Assembly (NCBI GenBank): GCA_964520585.1
Contig: CAZFOO010000008.1
Location: forward strand, 1 to 64,000
Origin: PXAP01 sp964520585
GTDB taxonomy: Bacteria; Bacteroidota; Bacteroidia; Bacteroidales; PUMT01
Reading direction: 5' to 3'
Length of the DNA stretch: 64,000 nt
Shown one piece after another: positions 7,829-16,814 of the stretch; position 1 is the first letter of the stretch; the number at the start of each line of letters is the position of its first letter. Both the position numbers and the translations under genes were made by a program. Below the pieces are notes generated by a model, which did not search any database, was not told the DNA's origin, and saw nothing but the letters and a program-made list of their open reading frames with translations.

Positions 7829-10312
7829 TTACTGCTCCGGCAAATATTTATTAAGGATCGAATGCAGATCATTTCTGTTAAATGGTTTGGCGAGGTAATC
7901 ATCACAACCGCTCTCACTTACTTTTTCTTTGTCACCTGACTGGGCATATGCCGTTAGAGCGATAACAGGAAGATCCGGTCTAATGGCTTTAATATGCATT
8001 GTAGCCTCAAAGCCATCCATGACCGGCATTTTAATATCCATCAAAACAAGATCAATTTCATAATTATCACGAACATGGTCAACAGCTTCCTTGCCATTTT
8101 CTGCATGGATCAACTCTGCAGAACAATCCGACATATACTCTTTAATCAGCAAAAAGTTGATTGAATTATCTTCGGCAACCAGTATGGTTTTATTTCCTAC
8201 TGCAGGATAAGTAATTTCCTTGTCAACGGTGTAACTATCTTCATTTCCTGGATTATAGGGTATGGAGAAGAAAAATTCCGCTCCCCTGCCAGGTATAGAT
8301 TCAAGCCATATTTTACCGCCAAGTAACTCAACATATGACTTTGAAATAAACAGTCCAAGTCCGCTACCGGGATGTTCGCCTTTCGAATCAATATCTCCCT
8401 GCCTGAAACGTTCAAATATAATTTCATGTAATTCCGCCGATATACCCGGTCCGCTATCCTTAACATGAAAAATTATTTCATTTCTTTCTTTTATATATCC
8501 AGTATCAATAGTACCTGACTTTATATATTTCACTGCATTCCCAACAAGGTTGCTCAATACCTGGCTCAGTTTGGCTTCGTCAGAAAGAACAAATGCCTGT
8601 TCATCGGGAAGAGAAGTATTACAATACATCTTAACACCCTTCCTGGATGCTTCTCTTTCAAACTGTTCACATACCAGCCTGGTTATCTGGTTAACATTTA
8701 TTCTTTTAATAAACAATCTTGTCTGGCCGGCTTCCAGTGCAGCAATATCAAAAATGTCATCTATAATAGCAAGAAGCTGAATACTGCACCTGAGAATAAT
8801 CTCAGTATAATGCTCCAAATCGTACCCATGGTTTTCATTTTTATTTAATAGTTCACTAAATCCTACAATTGCATTAAGTGGTGTCCGTATCTCATGTGAC
8901 AGATTATTCAGAAAGGCAGTTTTCAGCCGGTCACTTTCCCGGGCTTTATCCCGGGCAATGATCAGATCACTTTCCATTTTCTTCCTTGAAGTAATATCTT
9001 CATACGTTCCGAGTACTCCAATAATATTGTTATCGAGGTCAGTCAGAGGCATCTTACTTGTTTGCAGCCAAATAGTTTTCCCATCAGGGGTAGTCTGGGG
9101 CTCGATATAATTAAGTCGGGGAATGCCACTTTTTATTACTTCCACATCATCCTTCCTGTAAATATCAGCCTGATCTTTCCAGCCCATCTGATAATCATCA
9201 AAGCCCCTAAGGTCTTCGGGAATCCTGAATCCGGCATCCCTGGCAAATTGGAGATTGCATCCAAGATATCTGCACTCGCGGTCCTTCCAGAATACCCTGA
9301 CCGGAATCGTATCAATAATAGTCCTCAACATCTGCTGAGATTCTTCAAAAGCATCTTTTGCCTTCTTCATTTCGGTAATTTCCTGAACTATTCCTGTTGA
9401 GGTGGCCGGCAAACCGGATTCATCATATTCAGTATAACCTTTTTCAATAACCCACTTTACCCTGCCGTCTTTCATTAACAACCTGTGCTCAATCTCATAA
9501 GGACTTTTGCTAATGAGAGATTCACTGTACGATCTGTCAACCATTTCCCTGTCATCTGGATGAACAATCTTCAAAAATTTTTCATAAGAAGGACTGTCAT
9601 TGGACTTATCAATCTCAAATATATCATATATTGTATCTGTCCATTCCAGATTCTCTGATCGCAGATCATAATACCATCTTCCCAGTCCTGCCAGCTTATT
9701 TGCCTCCTTTAATGCCGTTTCACTTGCTGATAACCTGTCAAAAATCTTCAGATAATGTTCCCGGTTCTGAAAAAGGAGAAAAAGAAGAAGGGTGGCAACA
9801 GGATATATTATAAGAACAGGATAAAGAATCTGTGGCAAAATCATCCGCCTGGCATCAACTGGCAGAACCAGAACCAGGGCAAGCATGACAATGTGGACCG
9901 TCAGACCAAATCCGTAATACGCCAAAGAACTCGAAGCCCAACTGTATCTTTTTCGTAAAAAATAGAAAAATATACCCAGAATACCCGACTCCAGGATAAC
10001 AAGAACACCCATAAGGGTTCCTGCCCCCCCTGTAAAGATACGGTATAAGGAGCTGACTATAATAGCAATGGTGCCAGCAACCGGGCCACCAAAAACACCG
10101 GAGGTTACCAGTATTATAGACCTGCCGTCCAATATGATCCCCGGAAGAATTTCCACAGAATTTAACATTCCGGTAATCGCAACAAACCCAAATAACAAAC
10201 CAGATAATAACTGGTACCTTTTAGAGTCCTGTTTAAGGTATCTCAGCAGTAAACTGTGAACTACACTGAGCGATACAAGAAGAGTGACATTATTGAGTAG
10301 TGATATATACAT
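7829..10312 (-). CDS. Hybrid histidine kinase with LytS-type 5TM sensor
   Basis: An 827-residue membrane hybrid kinase. Residues 1-190 form a 5TMR-LYT (LytS/YhcK type) membrane sensor, recognisable by ILDGRSIILVTSGVFGGPVAG and YRIFTGGAGTLMG. Two PAS domains follow (about 200-320 and 325-445; the second has IIDTIPVRVFWKDRECRYLG). The HisKA motif SHEIRTPLNA has its phospho-His at 473. The HATPase has NLVGNAVKY, KDSGPGI and GSGLGL. A C-terminal receiver (about 707-822) has phospho-Asp 759 in LMDIKMPVMDG and the KPF lysine. No output domain is attached, so a separate phosphotransfer partner or regulator is needed and none lies nearby. The gene precedes the carotenoid operon by 133 bp on the same strand, so pigment control is conceivable but unproven. 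Confidence 0.9.
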   Translation of the reverse strand: MYISLLNNVTLLVSLSVVHSLLLRYLKQDSKRYQLLSGLLFGFVAITGMLNSVEILPGIILDGRSIILVTSGVFGGPVAGTIAIIVSSLYRIFTGGAGTLMGVLVILESGILGIFFYFLRKRYSWASSSLAYYGFGLTVHIVMLALVLVLPVDARRMILPQILYPVLIIYPVATLLLFLLFQNREHYLKIFDRLSASETALKEANKLAGLGRWYYDLRSENLEWTDTIYDIFEIDKSNDSPSYEKFLKIVHPDDREMVDRSYSESLISKSPYEIEHRLLMKDGRVKWVIEKGYTEYDESGLPATSTGIVQEITEMKKAKDAFEESQQMLRTIIDTIPVRVFWKDRECRYLGCNLQFARDAGFRIPEDLRGFDDYQMGWKDQADIYRKDDVEVIKSGIPRLNYIEPQTTPDGKTIWLQTSKMPLTDLDNNIIGVLGTYEDITSRKKMESDLIIARDKARESDRLKTAFLNNLSHEIRTPLNAIVGFSELLNKNENHGYDLEHYTEIILRCSIQLLAIIDDIFDIAALEAGQTRLFIKRINVNQITRLVCEQFEREASRKGVKMYCNTSLPDEQAFVLSDEAKLSQVLSNLVGNAVKYIKSGTIDTGYIKERNEIIFHVKDSGPGISAELHEIIFERFRQGDIDSKGEHPGSGLGLFISKSYVELLGGKIWLESIPGRGAEFFFSIPYNPGNEDSYTVDKEITYPAVGNKTILVAEDNSINFLLIKEYMSDCSAELIHAENGKEAVDHVRDNYEIDLVLMDIKMPVMDGFEATMHIKAIRPDLPVIALTAYAQSGDKEKVSESGCDDYLAKPFNRNDLHSILNKYLPEQ

Positions 10313-10697
10313 CTGTCTGTTACCCTGTTAAATTTCAGGCCTATATATATTTAAAAAAACAGTAAAGTAAGCAAATACAATAATTTCACATTAACTATTT
10401 TAGATAATACTCTATTTTAATGCAAGATAATATATTTGCTAATAAAAACTACTTAACTATTAAACCTTTTAAGGCAGGTTTGACTTTTTACCGCAGTGAA
10501 GTTCGTCTTTAATCAAAACAGCTTACAATTCTGAATCCGGTATTTCTCTAATAATAATATAAGCCAGAATTTTGTCAGTAACTTATAAAGCTTCGACTTA
10601 GCCTCGTTAATTCATGAATATTCGCATAATTATGAAATTAAACTAAGTCTCCCGGCATTTTTGGACGAAAACATTTATTTTTCCAGGGCGTTACAGA
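10313..10697. other. Intergenic region, nothing recognised
   Basis: About 385 bp of AT-rich sequence between two minus-strand genes. I see no coding frame of quality, no clear hairpin with a T run and no recognisable RNA. The kinase promoter should lie in its first 100 bp. Confidence 0.4.
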
Positions 10698-11492
10698 TCA
10701 AAAAAACAATCTTATCGAGGCAAGCATAGTCATTATTATAACCAGCCATCTGAAAGGTTTCTCGGGTATGATCCGGACCAGCCTTATGCCAAGGAATCCG
10801 CCAAGCAAAATTACCGGCCACATCATAAGATTCAGAGATATGGAGTCGAGGGTAATTGTTTCCCAGACCAAAACATGAAAAGGTATCTTGAACAAATTTA
10901 TTATCAGGAAAAACCAGGCTCCTGTACCAATGAGTACATTTTTGGGAAGTTGCATGGCAAGCAGGTACAGACTCATAATAGGCCCTGCCGCGTTTCCTAT
11001 CATAGTAGCGAAACCGCCTGTAATACCAAAAAAACTTCCCGACCCCCAGTTTCCTTCAAGAGGTTTTGAATTTTTCATCCTCTCTCTCCAGATCATCACC
11101 GGGATTCCTCCTAGAATAAAGATGGCCATGATAATTTTAAAAGTGCTGTCATTGATTACCGCACCAACCCAAATGGCAATAATCACACCCACTGCAGCAA
11201 ATGGGAAAAGCTTCCATAAATGAGTCCAGCTCGCATGACGATTGTAGTAGATAACGGCAAATATATCGGCCATTGACAACATGGGAAGCAGCAATCCTGC
11301 AGATACTTTACCACCAAAAACACCGGCAAGTATGGGAGCAACAAGAATACCCAGTCCGTAAATACCTGTTTTGGCCATTCCGGTAAACAAGGCGGCAGTT
11401 ATCAATATTACCCAGTGGGTATAGGAAAGAGATCCTGTAATCTCACCAGTTATATTAATGAATAGCGAAATCATTGCTGTAAAGCTAAACAA
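10698..11492 (-). CDS. TauE/SafE-family permease
   Basis: A 264-residue integral membrane protein with about seven to eight hydrophobic segments and the internal duplication typical of the TauE/SafE family. The first repeat contains GMAKTGIYGLGILVAPILA and the second GGFATMIGNAAGPIMSLYLLA. The family exports or imports small organosulfur or sulfonate/sulfite anions. No sulfur gene is adjacent, so the substrate here is unknown. The ATG at 11492 is used; an internal Met six codons in is equally possible. It is transcribed alone, divergently from the oxidoreductase gene at 11820. Confidence 0.85.
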   Translation of the reverse strand: MFSFTAMISLFINITGEITGSLSYTHWVILITAALFTGMAKTGIYGLGILVAPILAGVFGGKVSAGLLLPMLSMADIFAVIYYNRHASWTHLWKLFPFAAVGVIIAIWVGAVINDSTFKIIMAIFILGGIPVMIWRERMKNSKPLEGNWGSGSFFGITGGFATMIGNAAGPIMSLYLLAMQLPKNVLIGTGAWFFLIINLFKIPFHVLVWETITLDSISLNLMMWPVILLGGFLGIRLVRIIPEKPFRWLVIIMTMLASIRLFF

Positions 11493-11819
11493 GATTTAGG
11501 AAATGAACTATTAAAATACTTTCGGCTCAAACAATGATGCAGGTATCTTTCAGGATAAACTATTATACCATTATTTGATGCGAAAACAATTTTACCTTTA
11601 GCATGGTGATTCCATCCTTAACTGCTGCCGGTTAAAAATTTTACGATATATAAAAAAAAGATAAATAGCCGATCAGTTTGAATTTTATCCATCAAAGCAG
11701 ATAAAAACAAATATAGTTATACAAATAAACTGCTTTAAAAAAGAAATGGGAATCTGTTGCATAAAACTTTTTTATTGAATAAATTGCCATCGTATAATCT
11801 AATTAAAAACTCCATAACC
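11493..11819. other. Divergent intergenic region
   Basis: About 327 bp between the divergent TauE/SafE and Gfo/Idh genes, AT-rich and presumably carrying both promoters. No hairpin or repeat stands out. The open frame of the downstream gene reaches back to 11757, but that part is not protein-like. Confidence 0.4.
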
Positions 11820-13166
11820 ATGGATAATAAACCAAAATCAAAAAGCAGAAGAGAATTTATTACCGATGCTACCGCACTGGGAATCGTTGGTGTTCTTGGA
11901 GCCGGCAACCTTATTTCCTCATGCAGCCAACAAAGAGAAAAGTATCAAACTCCGGTTCTGGCGGACATAGCTCCTGACGGACCTCTCTTAAAAGCCGGAC
12001 TGGTTGGCTGTGGAGGCAGAGGAACAGGAGCAGCTATAAACTTTCTAAATGCAGGGCCTAATTTACAAATTACGGCTCTTGGAGATATTTTCCAGGACCG
12101 TCTTGACAGATGCCGGAAATCACTGAAAGAACAACGTGATGTTGATATACCGGATGAAAATTGTTTCCTGGGTTTTGACGCTTACAAACACGTCATAGAT
12201 TCAGGTGTTGACATAGTCATAATGGCCACTCCACCTCATTTCAGACCGCAACATTTTGAAGCAGCCGTTCAAGCCAGGAAGCATGCTTTTATTGAAAAAC
12301 CGTGTGCGGTTGACCCGGTAGGTGCAAGATCAGTAATGGCAACAGGGAAAATGGCCGAATCAGCGGGATTAACAGTAGTTGCGGGAACACAACTGAGGCA
12401 TGCACGCGACCATATTGCAACGTTCGAACAGGTAAAAAACGGAGCCATAGGCGATCTGATTTCAGGTAATGCCCTCAGGTTAGGAGGAAAACTATGGCAC
12501 AGGAACAGGCAGGAAGGAGAAAGTGATATGGAGGCCATGTTAAGGGATTGGGTAAACTGGTGTTGGCTTTCCGGTGATCATATTGCCGAACAGTTTGTCC
12601 ACCAGATCGATATTCTTAACTGGTTCTTTGAGAAATTTCCCACAAATGCCGTTGGTTTTGGAGGAAGGCACCGTCGCCCCACAGGTGATCAATATGATTT
12701 CATCAGTGTGGATTATACCTTTGATGACGGAAAAAAATATCAGGGCATGCACCGTCAGATTGACGGTTGTTATAATAATTCTGAAGTTATAATATACGGT
12801 ACAAAGGGATATACAAATTGCCAGAATAAAATATTTGACAACAACCATGAACTTATCTGGGAGTATGAGTATCTTACTGATGAAGAGGGACAACCTACAC
12901 GAAGATTGCCGGTAGTCAGAGAAGATCAGTCCCATATAAACCTTGTAACGGCCATCCGCACCAACAAACCTGTCAATGAAGCTATCACTATGGCCTCCTC
13001 GTCTCTTGTTGCTATAATGGGTAGAGAATCGGCATATACCGGACAAATGGTAACCTGGGAAGAAATGATGAGTTCAGGCTTGCGGCTCGGACCGGAAGAA
13101 TACGAAATGGGTCCCGTGGATATAAAACCTGAACCTCCGGTTCCGGGGACTGCACCTTCGGCCTGA
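11820..13166 (+). CDS. Tat-exported Gfo/Idh/MocA oxidoreductase
   Basis: An NAD(P)-dependent sugar or polyol dehydrogenase family protein exported through Tat. I start at the ATG at 11820 (MDNKPKSKSRREF), which places the twin-arginine motif RREF at residues 10-13; the frame upstream has no signal character. A lipobox-like LISSC (Cys35) suggests a lipoprotein. The Rossmann fingerprint GLVGCGGRGTG is at 60-70 and the family EKP motif at 159-161. The catalytic region DHIAEQFVHQIDILNWF supplies His residues. Export with a pre-bound cofactor is known for glucose-fructose oxidoreductase-type members. Convergent with the isomerase gene at 13268 across a shared terminator. The substrate is unknown; context suggests a keto-sugar pathway. 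Confidence 0.88.
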   Translation: MDNKPKSKSRREFITDATALGIVGVLGAGNLISSCSQQREKYQTPVLADIAPDGPLLKAGLVGCGGRGTGAAINFLNAGPNLQITALGDIFQDRLDRCRKSLKEQRDVDIPDENCFLGFDAYKHVIDSGVDIVIMATPPHFRPQHFEAAVQARKHAFIEKPCAVDPVGARSVMATGKMAESAGLTVVAGTQLRHARDHIATFEQVKNGAIGDLISGNALRLGGKLWHRNRQEGESDMEAMLRDWVNWCWLSGDHIAEQFVHQIDILNWFFEKFPTNAVGFGGRHRRPTGDQYDFISVDYTFDDGKKYQGMHRQIDGCYNNSEVIIYGTKGYTNCQNKIFDNNHELIWEYEYLTDEEGQPTRRLPVVREDQSHINLVTAIRTNKPVNEAITMASSSLVAIMGRESAYTGQMVTWEEMMSSGLRLGPEEYEMGPVDIKPEPPVPGTAPSA

Positions 13167-13186
13167 TAACAGATATTATTGATAAA

Positions 13187-13227
13187 TTATTTAAAGAACC
13201 GGCATTACGTGCCGGTTCTTTAAATAA
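13187..13227. terminator. Bidirectional terminator
   Basis: Perfect 18-bp inverted repeat (13187-13204 and 13210-13227) around a 5-base loop TTACG. The stem ends in A/T runs on both sides, so it can stop both the plus-strand oxidoreductase and the convergent minus-strand isomerase. Confidence 0.85.
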
Positions 13228-13267
13228 CATGCAGTGGTCAAGCCAGGCAGAAAGTATCAGCCGGTCA

Positions 13268-14158
13268 TCAGCTTTCCAATATTTCTCCAAGCCTGTCAGA
13301 CAGATCTGCAAGACCTTCCCTGGTATTTCCACCGGACTGCTCAATTGTAGCCCAGTCCGAATAACCTATATCATCAAGGGCTTTCATAACTGCAGGCCAG
13401 TTGACATCCCCTTCAAGTAGCTTTACTCCAAAACCATCCCTCCTTCCATGAGAATCTGCCCTCTCAAGGCTGAACTCCTTAATATGTACTTTAGCTATCC
13501 TTTCTCCAAGAATTTTTATCCATTGTTCGGGAAATCCATAAAGAAGAATATTACCGCAGTCAAAATAAAACCGGACAAAGTGTGAGTCAAATTGATCAAT
13601 ATACCGGACAGCTTCCAGGGGACTAAGGAGGAAATTATTCCATACATTTTCGATTGCAATATTAATTCTGAGTTTTTCTGCAAGCGGGATCACTTTCTGA
13701 ATTTCATTAATTGACCTGTTCCAGCAATCATCGTAAGAAACATTTGCGTCGACTCTCCCGGGAACAAGCAATACAGTGTCTGCTCCATAAACCGAGGCAT
13801 CCTCAAGAGTATGAATCAGTGCATCTACCCCCTCTTTCCTAACCAGTGGATCCGGATCTGATAAGGGATAACGCCAATGAAGGGCACCGCAAACACTTGG
13901 GATCTTCATGCCAGTTTCTTCACTTGCGGCAAGTACCTCCTCCCTGTTCAGATGACTCATTGGTTCAATGCCATCAAACCCGGCCAGTTTTGCAGCTACA
14001 AATTTTTCTTCAATACTATCGCCTGCGCCAATGCTTCCCCACATAATTCCTTTATTGATGTTTCTTTGGTTGCCCGGGACAGAATATCCGTATAAGGGAA
14101 CTGAAGAAAGTATGGTGGCAGCAATTAAAGATTTTTTTGCAAATTGTCTCCTGTTCAT
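13268..14158 (-). CDS. Tat-exported sugar isomerase/epimerase (TIM barrel)
   Basis: A 296-residue protein of the AP-endonuclease-2/xylose-isomerase-like TIM-barrel family. It begins MNRRQFAKKSLIAATIL, a twin-arginine signal, so it acts in the periplasm. Barrel strands and metal ligands are suggested by LAGFDGIEPMSH, IAIENVWNN (Glu), RFYFDCGNIL (Asp), KVHIKEFSL (His) and WATIEQSGG (Glu). These place a divalent metal as in other family members, which isomerise, epimerise or dehydrate keto-sugars. It lies 65 bp downstream of the Gfo/Idh gene at 14224-15693 on the same strand, so the two probably form an operon acting on one substrate. Substrate and exact reaction are unknown. Confidence 0.85.
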   Translation of the reverse strand: MNRRQFAKKSLIAATILSSVPLYGYSVPGNQRNINKGIMWGSIGAGDSIEEKFVAAKLAGFDGIEPMSHLNREEVLAASEETGMKIPSVCGALHWRYPLSDPDPLVRKEGVDALIHTLEDASVYGADTVLLVPGRVDANVSYDDCWNRSINEIQKVIPLAEKLRINIAIENVWNNFLLSPLEAVRYIDQFDSHFVRFYFDCGNILLYGFPEQWIKILGERIAKVHIKEFSLERADSHGRRDGFGVKLLEGDVNWPAVMKALDDIGYSDWATIEQSGGNTREGLADLSDRLGEILES

Positions 14159-14223
14159 AATGCAAGTTAAAAAGATTATTATGGATATCAGGATTTTATA
14201 TTTCCAGAAGGATTATTTGTAAA

Positions 14224-15693
14224 TTAAACCGAATTTGGTGTGGGGATCTCAAAGCCCTTTCTTTGTGGATCCAAAAGCAGCCGGTTGGCTTCTACAGAAT
14301 GCTCTCCCACAAAATGTTCCTGTTCACCGTCAAATTCAAGCCATGGTCCGACTACATATTCAGCCTGATTAACAGGTACACCCATACCGTCCCGTGCAAT
14401 TTCGTGAATCTTCATAAATTCCTCGAAAGCCACCGGATTGTCGCCAAATCGTCCTGCCTTGGCGTTGAAGGGCACTTTCTCTCCAAGACGGTAGGAAATA
14501 TTCATGAGATGTCCCAGCGTAGAACCATAGTGGGCATCAACCACCGATGCATTTACCATGGAAGGGTCATTGGCCCGGCATGCAGTGATAAAACTGCCTA
14601 AGCGGCCGCCGGGGGTGATATCAATATCGGGGACAGATACATTGCGTGGCTGACTGCCATTATGTGACTCATACTTTCCTCCTTCGTACAGACGGCCGCC
14701 ATCTTCAAAATAAAAACGGTTTGTTACTTCCCTTTCATATCCTTCATAATTCACATTACGGACATTGAAAAATACCTGTTGCCCATTGGCAAATTCAGCA
14801 AGGGCAAACATTGTATTGGGAGTTTCACCCTGATCATCCCAGGAAAACCTCCCGCCCATGGCCATAACGCGTACCGGATGAGTATTTTCAATCTCCGGAT
14901 CAAGCGCCCAGTAAGCCACGTCAAGCTGATGAGTCCCCTGATTGTTCATCTCACCGTTGCCGGTAGGCCAGAACCAGTGCCAGTTATAATGAACCAAATT
15001 CTCATTATAGTCGTCAATAATAGCAGGACCTTTCCAAAGGTTCCAGTCAAGATTCCCGGGAGGAGATAAATTGGGTTCCCAGCCAATTCCACTGCGGGGT
15101 TTACAGGCAAACCCATGCGAAACTTTCAATTTGCCATACTTCCCGGCATGGATCTCAGCCATCAGACCTGCCCAATTAGGATCACTGCGCCGTTGAGTAC
15201 CATGTTGCAGGACAATACCATATTTTTCGACAGCAGCAACGGCAACCCTCCCTTCATAAATATCGTGGCTGAGTGGCTTCTCAACATAACAATTCTTACC
15301 TGCCTGAGCAGCCCAGATGGTCATCAGGGAGTGCCAGTGATTCGGAGTACAAACATCGATGGCATCAACCTCCGGGTCTTCCAGTACGCGGCGGACATCT
15401 GCAACACCTTCTACCCGGTAGCTGTTACCCGTTTTTTCACGCACCTCACTCAAACGCTTATCCAGAATATGCTGATCCGGATCAACAAGATAGGCAATTT
15501 CCACGTCTTCACGACCGGTATAATACCCGATATGGCTGTTGCCCTGCCCATTGACACCACAAACAGCGACCCGGAACCTATCATTGGCTCCAATAATTGA
15601 AGCATACGATTTAGGACTGAATCCCATTGCACCAATAGTGATGCCAGCAGTTCCCAAAACGCTTTTTTTAATAAAATCTCTTCTTTTTACCAT
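14224..15693 (-). CDS. Tat-exported Gfo/Idh/MocA oxidoreductase
   Basis: The second exported oxidoreductase of this group, 489 residues, starting MVKRRDFIKKSVLGTAG with a clear twin-arginine signal and an Ala-rich cleavage region near 30. The Rossmann motif VAVCGVNGQGNSH is at 42-54 and EKP at 138-140; TPNHWHSLM and NNQGTHQLDVAYWAL carry the conserved His residues of the catalytic domain. It differs from the 11820 gene in sequence and lacks a lipobox, so the pair is not a recent duplication. It is likely cotranscribed with the isomerase downstream at 13268. In known periplasmic relatives the cofactor is bound tightly and exported with the folded enzyme. The sugar acted on is not evident. Confidence 0.88.
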   Translation of the reverse strand: MVKRRDFIKKSVLGTAGITIGAMGFSPKSYASIIGANDRFRVAVCGVNGQGNSHIGYYTGREDVEIAYLVDPDQHILDKRLSEVREKTGNSYRVEGVADVRRVLEDPEVDAIDVCTPNHWHSLMTIWAAQAGKNCYVEKPLSHDIYEGRVAVAAVEKYGIVLQHGTQRRSDPNWAGLMAEIHAGKYGKLKVSHGFACKPRSGIGWEPNLSPPGNLDWNLWKGPAIIDDYNENLVHYNWHWFWPTGNGEMNNQGTHQLDVAYWALDPEIENTHPVRVMAMGGRFSWDDQGETPNTMFALAEFANGQQVFFNVRNVNYEGYEREVTNRFYFEDGGRLYEGGKYESHNGSQPRNVSVPDIDITPGGRLGSFITACRANDPSMVNASVVDAHYGSTLGHLMNISYRLGEKVPFNAKAGRFGDNPVAFEEFMKIHEIARDGMGVPVNQAEYVVGPWLEFDGEQEHFVGEHSVEANRLLLDPQRKGFEIPTPNSV

Positions 15694-15864
15694 TATAGAT
15701 AGTTTTTTTAGAAATTTTGATCGGCCAGAAAGGCAAAATCATTAAAATTCATTCGATCTCAATCAAATATAAAGCTTTATTTCTATAATCAGGGTATAAT
15801 ATTAAACCTTTTTTTAATAATCCGATTATAGGAAATAAAAAAAGTGATATCATTATAAAAAGCA

Positions 15865-15900
15865 AAATGCACACTTCTTGTGTGCATTTAATTTTTTCTT
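15865..15900 (+). terminator. Hairpin with T run between operons
   Basis: Perfect 10-bp inverted repeat AAATGCACAC/GTGTGCATTT (15865-15874, 15880-15889) with a 5-base loop. It is followed on the plus strand by AATTTTTTCTT and preceded by A-rich sequence, so it can work in either direction. Its likely task is to end the minus-strand TonB-C gene transcript before 15693. Confidence 0.7.
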
Positions 15901-15934
15901 AAAAGGAAACATTACCACTTCTATAATCAATATA

Positions 15935-16468
15935 TTACTTCAATACAAATTTAAAAGTAAATTTCAGGGTCTGTCCATAAACTTCGGGTATATCAAGCCG
16001 GGGAAGCGACATAATGACTCTGTGAGTTTCTGATATAAGGCTTTCATGTCTTGATGACTTATGAATTTCCTGACCCTGAGGTGCATATTCTGTAATTACT
16101 ACCTCATCTACATCAATATAATCACTGACAGGTTGCAATTCCAGTACTTCGTTGATCCCTCCCTGACTATTAATCCGTGCATACAATTCAACCTCACCAA
16201 CGTGGCCTTCTTTAACTGCTTCCTCCGGATAACTTATATGGTTGGTAAGGTATCTTTTTACAGCATTTATAGAACACAGTTCATCAGATACTTTACTACC
16301 AGGATCAGATCCGGTCAATTCCAGCCCAGGAGCGGATAAACTATTAGTCTTATCCATTTCCTGCGCAACAACTTCCTGTGTACCGGAAATAGCAACAATC
16401 AGCAAAAAAGAAAAAATTAGCGGAGTGAACACACTGTATAACCTGAATAGTTTAATTCCATATTTCAT
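15935..16468 (-). CDS. Secreted TonB C-terminal-domain-like protein
   Basis: A 177-residue protein with an N-terminal hydrophobic segment (about 10-35, ending AVAQEM), read as a signal peptide or membrane anchor. The segment from about 68 has the pattern of a TonB C-terminal domain: KRYLTNHISYPEEAVKEGHVGEVE, then a gapped VINSQG-type strand and a final LKFTFKFVLK strand. Unlike a true TonB there is no proline-rich linker and no ExbBD gene nearby. Such short proteins are frequent in Bacteroidota and may serve as periplasmic partners or signalling domains. It is monocistronic, with a promoter at 16488-16517. Function unknown. Confidence 0.6.
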   Translation of the reverse strand: MKYGIKLFRLYSVFTPLIFSFLLIVAISGTQEVVAQEMDKTNSLSAPGLELTGSDPGSKVSDELCSINAVKRYLTNHISYPEEAVKEGHVGEVELYARINSQGGINEVLELQPVSDYIDVDEVVITEYAPQGQEIHKSSRHESLISETHRVIMSLPRLDIPEVYGQTLKFTFKFVLK

Positions 16469-16814
16469 GGCTATTTTCTTTTGTATACAAATTTAAGAAA
16501 ATTTTTATATTTATCAATAGTTAGAGCTAGTTTGTTAATTGTCAATACTCAGCAAACCTTAGCGAATCTAATGCCATGAAGTGTTCCTTTGACTGGTCAA
16601 CCTGATCTATGAAGATAAAATTAAATTATTTCCTGGCTTCGCTAGTTTTAAAACTCCTTTAAAACTGATATTATTATCAATTGTAGCTGATTATTAAAAA
16701 TAAAAAATATAAATTTGAAACCAACGGTATTAAAATCTAAAATAAACCAGAAATTTCCATTCTTAGCTGTCCATTCTTGTTTATTTAAACAGTCAATAAC
16801 CAAAAACTATCCGC
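16469..16814. other. Divergent intergenic region
   Basis: About 346 bp of AT-rich sequence between divergent genes. Besides the minus-strand promoter there is a plus-strand TAAATTTG at 16710-16717 that could be a -7 box for the MFS gene about 98 bases downstream, although no TTG lies at the normal spacing. Nothing else recognised. Confidence 0.4.
16488..16517 (-). promoter_or_regulatory. Bacteroidota-type promoter
   Basis: Reading the minus strand, TTG (16517-16515) is followed after 19 bases by TAAATTTG (16495-16488), an exact match to the TAnnTTTG -7 box known for Bacteroides sigma factor. The predicted start is about 14 bases before the ATG at 16468. Confidence 0.6.
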
